A DNA stretch of 64,000 bases. Origin: Apus apus. Lineage: Eukaryota; Chordata; Aves; Apodiformes; Apodidae. Below the pieces are notes generated by a model, which did no database searches, was not told where the DNA came from, and was given only the letters and a program-made list of their open reading frames with translations. Shown here piece by piece: positions 46,430 through 64,000 of this stretch. Position 1 is the first letter of the stretch, and the number at the start of each line of letters is the position of its first letter. The stretch lies in the NCBI RefSeq assembly GCF_020740795.1, contig NC_067301.1, positions 434,001-498,000 on the forward strand, written 5' to 3'. Position numbers and translations under genes: made by a program.

Positions 46430-48750
46430 TTGGTTTGGCTTGAACTTCTTCCTCAGCCTGTGCTGTCCTGGACATGGCTGATCCAAGCTGGAGATGGTTA
46501 TCAGAAGTGCTCCCTGCCATGGGTTGCAGGCAGTTCCCTGTTTGAGGTCCAGCCTTTGGCCACTTCTGGGTTTTGGAGGGTGATCCATGAGTGTGTGGGC
46601 TTCCCTTCACAGCCAGCTGTAACCCAGAGCTGCTCCTGCTGTTGCTTCTCTCCCTGGCAGTGCTGCTGACCTGTGTCTGGGGTTTTCACTTGTCAAAGAG
46701 ACAGGAGGAAGGAGCTTGTTAGAAAATCCTCTCTCCCCCGGTGGCCACAGGTGGAGCCGCTGGAGGCAGTCGATGCTCGCTGTGGTGACCAGCCCCTGTG
46801 GCCACATGCCTTGTTGCTGTGATTTAAATTCAAAGCCTTGAGCGTCATTGTGGAAAGAGCTCCGGTTCTAGCTCGAAGGTGTCACCCAGCTCTAAACAGA
46901 TGATGGTACAGTATGAGAGCAGGGAGGACTGTGGTACCCACACTGGTGCCTGATCCCACCTAACTCGTTACTTGCTCTGTGCCCCATGGGGAAAAACTTT
47001 ATTAATTGCTTTATTTATATATTCCAGCTCTCTGTTGGGGCAGCACTTTGCTCCTGAGGGAAGATGGAGTTCGTGAGAATCACACAGAGGTAAGTGAGCA
47101 TCTCTGGCTGAATCCAGGATCTTTTTGGGAAAACAACTTCTGAACAGGTAATACCAAGAGATCAGGTGTTTAACAGAGCCTTGACTGCAGAAATAACCTG
47201 GCTGCAAACCAGGCTCCTGCTGATGTGCAGCTCTGCCTGTGTCCCAGAGCAGGGGGACAGTCCAGCCCTGGGATTGCAGCCCCCCGAGATGGGTGCCCAG
47301 TGAGGGCCAGGTCTCCTGCAGAGGAAGGAGAGTTGCAGTGCTCTGCTGGATCTTTTTGGCTGGTGGCTGCTGTGGGTATGAGTCAATCTGCAAAAAATGC
47401 TTTTATCTGGCTTGTGAGATAGCCTGCTGCTCCAGAAGGGTACCTGTAAATGAACAAATTAAATAGAATGACTGCTGTGGAGGGGATGGAGCTGGAGAGG
47501 AGCTGCCAGGGGCTGTGCAGCGTTGCTGCCTTTTAAAGAGTTAAAGCATTTAACTTAATCCTGTCCTAATTATCCCCATCTGGCTGGGTCTGGCAGTGCA
47601 GGAAGGACTTGGCTAGCAACCTGGCCTGAACAGTAGCTAAAATAAATACGGGGCTGTTGTACAGCTGGGGAAAATCCCGGGCGAGGCGGGGTTCAAGCCG
47701 CGGGGGAGTGGGCAGAAAAGGCACCAGGAGAGGTGAGATGGGTGAGTGGTGCGGGTGGAGCGCTCAGCGCTGAACCCCCCGGGTTGAGCATCCCCCCAGC
47801 ATACACCTCACCTAGCTGAGGGTGACAGACCCCTCTCTGGCTGGGCAGGGGTCCCCCCTTGGAGTAGGGGGACAAGTGAGTGATGCCTGTGTGCTTGTGC
47901 CAAGCCTCTAGTGCCTGGTTTTGGACCTTTTGGGGTGGGGGTACCAAGCTGCTGGGGCCTGCTGGGGCCCTGGTTGCTGGCACTCAGCACAGGTCTGTCC
48001 TGAGGGAGGGGGCAGCAGCAGGGTGGCAGGGTGGCCTTGGAGTGTAAACATGGGCATAGGATCTTGCTGGCAAGGGTGGGGACACCTTGGTACTGTGATT
48101 GATAAGAAATTGGTTACTTGGCACTTCAGCCATTAAGGGGGTGCTAAACAAAGTGGGAAGGGGTTTTTTGTTAGTATGTTGGGATCTATTAACTTTGCAG
48201 GAGTTACACTTCTTGTTTTATTTCTGGGTAACTTCTGGCAAAGGGTGCCTAGAAGCAGCAAAACTATGGGGAGCATGTGGTGCCTTTGGGAGAAGATGGT
48301 GTTGATGCTGATGAGTTTGGGGGCTGGGATGGTCTCAGCCCGGCTGATCAGCCCACGCCATGTTTTGTTTTTCCCCTCTGCTTTAGGGACTGTTCTGCGC
48401 AGGGCAGGACAAAGGTGTCCTCCTTTGCTGCCTTTGTAGGTTTTAAGCCCTATTTGGTGCTTTCCCATTTAATTTAGCAGGGTGGGAAAACCCCCCTAGA
48501 GACCCCTGGTTTTCCCTGTGCAGACTGGGGCCCCGGCGTGCCTACGGGTGCAGAGGTGCAGCCGAGGCTCGGGGCGGTGCATTCCTGCACCCCCAAACGC
48601 CAACTGATGGCAGAGCCACAACAGCCCCCCTCTTCATGCCGATTATTTTAATCACAAGTGCATCTTGTCTGCACGGCCTAATGTCTTTCATAGACAGCGG
48701 AAAGTGAAATTTGTGCAATGTCTGTAGGAGGCTGAAGAAAGGCCCTTTGT
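46430..48750. other. Spacer between NOL9 and PLEKHG5
   Basis: About 2.3 kb without a recognisable gene. It holds two minus-strand AATAAA motifs near 46996-47025 inside an AT-rich patch and an AT-rich, homeodomain-site-like patch at 47530-47575. A second AT-rich patch at 48640-48720 precedes the GC-rich PLEKHG5 promoter. The 141-codon minus-strand open frame at 46968-47393 has no family resemblance. Confidence 0.6.
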
Positions 48751-48950
48751 GTGCCCCCCGCGCGGGCGCTGGGCAGCCTCCAGCAGCACCCTCCGCCGCC
48801 CCGGCGCTCCGGCCGCCGCCGTCAATGCGCCGCTTGTCCGGAGACTGGGACCTGCTCTTAAAGCCGGAGCTGGTCTGCCCTGGGTAGTCCCACCGGTGGC
48901 CCCGGTGGGGCAGGCACGGCTCTGGGGGTCCCCCCGGCCGCAGCCCCAGG
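48751..48950 (+). promoter_or_regulatory. PLEKHG5: Putative PLEKHG5 promoter / 5' UTR
   Basis: A sharp rise in GC and CpG content begins at about 48750, directly before the first coding exon. A TATA-like CTTAAAG lies about 95 bp before the ATG. Mammalian PLEKHG5 uses several alternative first exons, so others may exist, for instance in the GC-rich intron around 54400-55400. Confidence 0.5.
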
Positions 48951-59116
<10,166 letters not shown>

Positions 59117-59779
59117 GAGCTGCGGGGTGGCAACAACAGACGTGTGGCCATGCCAGGGAGCTGCTCCTGCTTCTAACCATAGCATAACTTCGGGGCCGGG
59201 CAGAGCAGGCACTGGGCTGCCACGCTGGTGGAGACACGATGGGGATACAGACTGACTGGTCCCCTCGGACAGACGTGCCCCAGGCAGGGCAGCACGGGGC
59301 TGCCTGCTTCTCCCTGGAGTGGAGATGGACATGGCACGTGGCTTGTGCCAAACCCTTGTCTGCAGAGATGAGGGTTGTCGGTCAGGGCCCAACCACACCC
59401 CGTGGTGTGTTGGGCAGGCAGTCCTGGGGCTGTGGGGTGGCCCTCATGGGCAAGGAAGGAACAATGACAACGTTGGCCATGATAAGTGGGGAAGGTGATG
59501 AGAGGGATGCAGTGCCAGTGGCACTGTGCTGTGGGCGGTGTGGTGAGGAGGCTGGGGCTGGTGGCAGGAGGGGATGGTGCTGGGCTGAAGCAGGTGGTGA
59601 CCCCAGGGTCTGGCTGGGGCAGGGTTTGCCCCTGTGTGGGCACATCCCCTGTGTGATGGGATGGCCAGTAGCGGAGGGCAGCAGATGGTGCCAGAGCATG
59701 GAAGCTGTAGGAGATGTGGTGGTGGCTGGAGCACCAGCTGACATCCTGTGCCAGGTGGTGCTCTGTGTCCTGGCCAAGC

Positions 59780-59785
59780 AATAAA
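59780..59785 (+). terminator. PLEKHG5: Poly(A) signal of PLEKHG5
   Basis: AATAAA 664 bp after the PLEKHG5 stop codon and about 550 bp before the TNFRSF25 start codon. The stretch 59117-59779 is the inferred 3' UTR. Confidence 0.8.
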
Positions 59786-59799
59786 CCCAGCTGGTGCCC

Positions 59800-60339
59800 A
59801 GTGGTGCCCCTGTTGCCTCTCCTTCGGCCGCTTGGCACCCAGTGGTGGGGCAGCACTGGGGTGGGCACACGGTGCAGCTGAGGGAGCCCCACTGGTGCAG
59901 GTACAGTGGTGGGGCTGGGGTGTCTCCAGGCTTGTGCCCTGGAGCTCAGGGTGGGGATGGAGCCCTGGGGAGGAGGGGTCACCACTGCTCCCTGCTCCCC
60001 CCCACCCCCTAGCTGTGGTGGGTCTGTGCCAGTAGGACTGGGAGGGCGGTGGCTGGGCGGCCCATGGCAAGGCAGCGCAGATCCCTCCCGCGCTCCTGTC
60101 ATGTGCTTTCGCACCCCCTGGACTCATTTCCAAAAAAGCATTTCCTCCTGCCGCAGTTGGGTGTAAAAGCCTGTGTGGGGAGGGCTGGCACTCACTCACC
60201 ACGCGTCGCAGGCTGCTGGCGGCGGCAATGGGGTGCTGGGGCACCCTGTCTGGGCGCTGAGCTGCCCCGACACCCCTCCTCCCCCCCTGCCCTGCTCCCC
60301 TCACTCCCCCGGCATGACCCAGCCACATCGGCCGCAAGA
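59800..60339 (+). promoter_or_regulatory. TNFRSF25: PLEKHG5-TNFRSF25 spacer, presumed TNFRSF25 promoter/5' UTR
   Basis: 540 bp of GC-rich sequence without a coding feature. A C-rich stretch at 60270-60310 lies directly before the first exon. A nine-codon upstream ORF begins at 60314. No clear TATA box is seen. Confidence 0.5.
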
Positions 60340-60343
60340 ATGA
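60314..60343 (+). promoter_or_regulatory. TNFRSF25: uORF overlapping the TNFRSF25 start codon
   Basis: ATG at 60314 opens a nine-codon frame (MTQPHRPQE) whose TGA at 60341-60343 overlaps the main ATG at 60340 in an ATGA arrangement. If it lies in the transcript, it could limit or couple initiation of the receptor. Confidence 0.6.
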
Positions 60344-63300
60344 AGAGCCTGGGCGCTGCTTGGGTGAGTGTGGCGGCATGGGGGTCCCACTGCCCCAGTT
60401 GCTGCGGGGTGCCTTGGGGCCATGGTCATGAGGGATCTGGAGGAGTTGGGGGGGTGGGTAAGCTCAGTGCTAGCAGTGCCAAAAATGCTCCCCCCTGCCT
60501 GCTGGCTGAAAGCTGGGGTCTGCCTCGCCAAAGCACCTGCGGCGGGGCGCAGTCCTGGGGACCACAGGCAGGGCCACAACAGCTGTGGGAATTGTGGGCT
60601 CAGCCAAGGGGCTGTGGTCAGGGCACTGCTAAACAGCTGTGGGCACAGCTGGGGCTGCTGATGGTGGCAGCAGCTGGAGCCATCCCAAAGCTGCACAGTT
60701 GGTTGCCCCGGCACAGGGGCGGTGGGAGCAGAGGCCTGGCAGGGCTGTGTTATGGGCAGCGATAGTGCCTGCACAGCACGGGAAGTGCTGGCTGTCCCCA
60801 CCGCGCCATGGGGTTGTACTTGTGCTGTCAGGTCTCTGCCTGGTGTGGGAGCAGAGGCAGCGCCTTGCCCGGGCCCTGCCATGGGAAGGTTGTATCTCGG
60901 GGTGACTCAGACATGCCGTGGCAGCTGGGGCCCAGGCAGCCGCCCCGACCCGCCGGCGCAGCGCTGCAGGCGGGCGGCCCGTGCGCGGTTTCCAGTCCAC
61001 TGGTGGCGGCGAGTTTTATAGAAAATGATTCAGCTGCTGTAATCGGGGCCATCGCAGCTGGGAAATCCAGCCCCTGGCGAGGAATCCCCTGGCTCCCTGC
61101 CCACGCTGCCGGCGCCGCGGCCCTCCCCGGGGTGGGGGTGCTGGCGTGGGCACCCCCTTGCTGTGGCCGTCCGGGAGCGGGGCTCCCCGTGGTGCAGCAC
61201 CGGGGGGAGGGGGGTGGTAATGACCTAGTTTGGGACACACGTACGAGGAGCGATAGCATCGAGGAGAGCGTGAGCAGACAAGGCTTCCTCTCGGGGAGGA
61301 AATCGCCTGCTTTGCGAGGCAGATAAACGCCAGGGAAGTCAATGCCAGCAATGTTAACCCTCCCGCACCCGGCTGCCGGAGCCTCTCCTGGCTGCCTGCC
61401 TCAGGGGCAGGAACACCAGCACCGCTGCTGGCCCATGTGCCTGAACCCCTCATCCCTGTCCCTGGAGGTGGGGGAGGACATGGTGGTGACGGGTGGTTGA
61501 AGCTCCCCCTCCCCGGCCCTGCCTGGCCAGCCTGGTGGCACCCTTTTCAGAACACACAAGGGGCACCCAACAGTGGCCCCTGGGTGCAGTGGGTGGCACG
61601 GTGACCACAGTGCCAGCAGGAAGCCACTTGCTTGGGTGTGGCAAGGGAAGCACACTGCAGGGGCTGCTGTGGGACATTCCTGGCTCTGGGGCCATGCACC
61701 CACATAGCTCCCGGACACAGGGCTGTGGCTCCAGCCATCCTGCCCAGCACAGGCACCAGGGTCCACACAGCACTGAGCTGGGCTTGGCTCCAGCTCGGAG
61801 GGCCGGAACAGTGAGGACCTGATGCATGGCTCCTAGACACCCAGCTGCCTGCAACCCTGCCCTTTCCCTGCCCACAGGTGATTCTGGCAACGCTGTTTCT
61901 GGCAGCAAGTGAATCACCACCCCTGGGGTGCCAGAATTGCACCGGGCTCCTGGGGCATCAGGTCCCTGTGCGACCACCCACCCGCCCACGGAGGGTCGCC
62001 ACCAGACGCCCCTGCCCTGCTGGCATGAACTGGATCGAGAGGGCTCACCAGTGCTGTATCCAGTGTCCTGCAGGTAAGAGCCAGCCAGGCAGCACATCCT
62101 GGCATGGCACAGTGCCCTTTGGCACCCCTGGGCATGTGCTCCCTGTCACCCCACTGTTCCCACAGGGACATTCCTGAGCAGACCCTGCTCAAACCACAGC
62201 AACGACAGTGACTGTACCCCCTGTCCCCCCGGCACCTTCCGTGCCCAGCCCAACACCTTCACCGAGTGCCAGGCTTGTTACGAGTGTGACCGCCAAGGTG
62301 AGCCAGTGGTGTGCCATGCCAGGCTGTGCCGTGCCGTGCTACTCTGCACGGTGCTGTGCCATGCAGTGCCGTGCCACTCTGCACGGTGCTGTGCTGTGCC
62401 ACTCGCTGCCCATCTCCTGCAGCTTTTCAGAGTGTGTTGAGTAACTGCTCGGCTACCAGCAACGTTGCCTGTGGCTGTGAGCCCGGCCGCTTCCGTGACT
62501 GCCTCGATGAGCGCTGTGACGACTTCACCTGCCAGCAGTGCCAGCCATGCACTGGACGGCTCATCCAGCGGCCCTGTGAGTGCTGCCAGCCAGCCCAGCG
62601 TGACCAGGCCAGCTGTGCCACCTCTGGCTGTGCCATTCTGCCTGACATCCACTGTCTCCTCAGGTTCAGAGACACAGGACACTGTCTGTGGCAGCTGCAA
62701 GCCTGACTACTATGCTGAGGGTGGCGAGTGCCGGCCATGTCACACGTAAGGCACTGACCCACCCCATGTCCCACCAGGGACTCACACAGGGCTCATGGCA
62801 CAGCAGCCATAGCTCCTCTCTCCTTTCAGGAGCACGCCGGAGACATGCGGCAAGGAGTGCCAGCGGGTGTGCGGCAGTGGCCCAGGTGCGGGGGTGGCAA
62901 AGCTGGGGGTGGTGCTGTGGGGGACACTGTGCCACCTGGCTGATGGAGATGCTCCCACTCCTTGCAGGCTCGGGGCTGGAGTATGTTCTGCTGGCACTCA
63001 CTGGGCCCCTCTTCCTGGGTGCCCTCGTCATCTACCACAAGAGGAAGCGGCTTCGGCAAGATGCCCCAGCACACAGCCCGCTACACACAGCACAGGCAGC
63101 CACCACCACACCCAGGGCTGGGGCCAGATCACTGTGCCAGGTCAGTAGTCAGGGATGGGACAGTCAGTGCTGGACCCAGCTGTGTTCCCCGCAGGAGATG
63201 GAGTGTGTCACCAGCACAGCAAGGCGCAGCCCCGAGCACCGGGCCTTACTACAGGAGCAGCCCAGCACCACGGCATGGCCGCGGGGTGAGGCAGAGCCCT

Positions 63301-63596
63301 CTGCCCCTCTGGAGCCCCGCAGCACCCTGCTGCAGGGCAGCCAGCTCTACACGGTCATCGATGCGGTGCCGGTGCGGCGCTGGAAGGAGTTCATGCGGGT
63401 GCTGGAGCTGCGGGAGGCAGAGATCGAGCTGGTGGAGCTGGAGGTGGCTCACATCCGTGACCAGCAGTATGAGATGCTGAAGCGCTGGTGCCAGCAGACC
63501 AGTGCCACACTTGACCGTGTCTTCACTGCCCTGGAGCGCATGGAGCTCGCTGGGTGCGCCGAGGCGCTGCGTCGGAGCCTGCTGGTGGGACCCTGA
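60340..63596 (+). CDS. TNFRSF25: TNFRSF25 (DR3), death-domain TNF receptor
   Basis: Plasma-membrane receptor for TL1A (TNFSF15) that signals through TRADD to NF-kB or caspases, mainly in T cells. Coding exons: 60340-60363, 61878-62073, 62166-62297, 62423-62575, 62664-62745, 62830-62885, 62968-63140, 63195-63596, giving 405 residues (human 417). The signal peptide is split over exons 1 and 2 (MKSLGAAW + VILATLFLAASE), which fixes the start. Cysteine-rich repeats run about 25-212 (CPAGMNWIERAHQCCIQCPAG; CTPCPPGTF; CGCEPGRF; CGSCKPDYYAEGGECRPC). Transmembrane helix about 218-237 (YVLLALTGPLFLGALVIYH). Death domain about 323-400 (YTVIDAVPVRRWKEF; LREAEIELVE; IRDQQYEMLKRW), very close to human DR3. 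It follows PLEKHG5 in tandem, as in mammals. No breaks are seen. Confidence 0.96.
60364..61877 (+). other. TNFRSF25 intron 1
   Basis: A 1.5 kb intron that splits the signal peptide. A less repetitive, motif-rich patch at about 61010-61120 includes an NF-kB half-like GGGAAATCC. No coding exon is recognised, and the minus-strand frames have no family resemblance. Confidence 0.5.
62307..62408 (+). repeat. Tandem repeat filling TNFRSF25 intron 3
   Basis: Two imperfect copies of a roughly 45-bp unit containing CACTCTGCACGGTGCTGTGC, plus shorter GTGCCGTGCC units, make up most of the 125-bp intron between exons 3 and 4. Confidence 0.8.
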
Positions 63597-63891
63597 CCCC
63601 AGCCCTGCCACCCCGGCAGAGGGAGGTCCTGGCACCTCCACAGGTGCTTCGGCAGAGCCATACCCCTAAGTATTGTTACTTATGCCGTGTAGACATTTTA
63701 TGTCAGTTTTATGTCCCCTCCCACCCACCACATCCCTATTTATGTCCCTCTGCTCCCAGGGCCAGGGAGACCCTGTGCCCTGGTATGCCAGGTGCCCGGC
63801 CGCTCGCGGGACGAGCGACTGCTGAGCCCGCCGCAAATCCATGGGAGAGTTCTCGAGGCCGCCTGCTGCTGGGCGCGCCTGCCCCTGCCCC

Positions 63892-63897
63892 AATAAA
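63892..63897 (+). terminator. TNFRSF25: Poly(A) signal of TNFRSF25
   Basis: AATAAA 296 bp after the stop codon. The 3' UTR has a short AT-rich part at 63670-63745 with an ATTTA-like stretch, which may affect mRNA stability. Confidence 0.85.
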
Positions 63898-64000
63898 GTG
63901 GCACGTTCTCTATCCGCCAGCCCCTGGCCTTTCTTCCCAGGACTGCACCAGGCACTGGGACACTGCTGGTATCAGGGCCACCACTGGTGCTGTGGCCACC

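Noticed and set aside
46968-47393. A 141-codon minus-strand frame in the NOL9-PLEKHG5 spacer as a gene
   Set aside because: No homology or domain is recognisable; it may at most lie in a non-coding transcript.
63286-63330. A possible extra intron in the last TNFRSF25 exon (GTGAGG to CCGCAG)
   Set aside because: It would be only about 44 bp, below workable size, and the frame is open through it with death-domain similarity following directly.

Overview
The window is avian nuclear DNA, most likely from a GC-rich, gene-dense microchromosome. It carries eight intron-containing vertebrate genes with canonical GT-AG introns, many of them only 70-100 bp. It also has CpG-island promoters and one tail fragment of a CR1 LINE, the typical bird retroposon. 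The protein sequences and gene order match the human 1p36.31 block (chicken chromosome 21 by known synteny), read in the opposite direction. The species cannot be fixed from the sequence.

Layout from left to right: DNAJC11 (+; its 5' exons, including the J domain, lie outside the window; stop at 13129); about 3.5 kb with no recognisable gene, where mammals carry THAP3; PHF13 (-; 18828-20949); a shared CpG-island promoter; KLHL21 (+; 22216-28021, 3' UTR to about 30355); ZBTB48 (-; 31117-35332); TAS1R1 (-; 35453-40051); NOL9 (+; 40140-46228); about 2.5 kb intergenic; PLEKHG5 (+; 48951-59116); TNFRSF25 (+; 60340-63596). I rebuilt every coding exon from reading frame, splice sites and phase. Apart from the cut DNAJC11, all genes are complete and intact.

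The genes are not an operon, but their promoters are tightly coupled. PHF13/KLHL21 and TAS1R1/NOL9 are head-to-head pairs. The TAS1R1 and NOL9 start codons are 88 bp apart or less. TAS1R1 ends only 120 bp before the ZBTB48 start codon, and KLHL21 and ZBTB48 are convergent. Roles: mitochondrial cristae organisation (DNAJC11), H3K4me3 reading (PHF13), CUL3 ubiquitin ligase adaptor (KLHL21), telomere-binding zinc finger (ZBTB48), amino-acid taste receptor (TAS1R1), rRNA-processing RNA kinase (NOL9), RhoA exchange factor (PLEKHG5), death-domain TNF receptor DR3 (TNFRSF25).

I see no undescribed biological system. The best leads are regulatory: three ZNF143/THAP11-type sites at an exact 32-bp period in the PHF13/KLHL21 promoter, four YY1-type sites in a tandem array in NOL9 intron 2, a YY1 plus CRE pair in the minimal ZBTB48 promoter, a stop/start-overlapping uORF in TNFRSF25, and the shared CATG start-codon arrangement of TAS1R1 and NOL9. 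Comparisons with human proteins rely on recalled sequences and were not computed.
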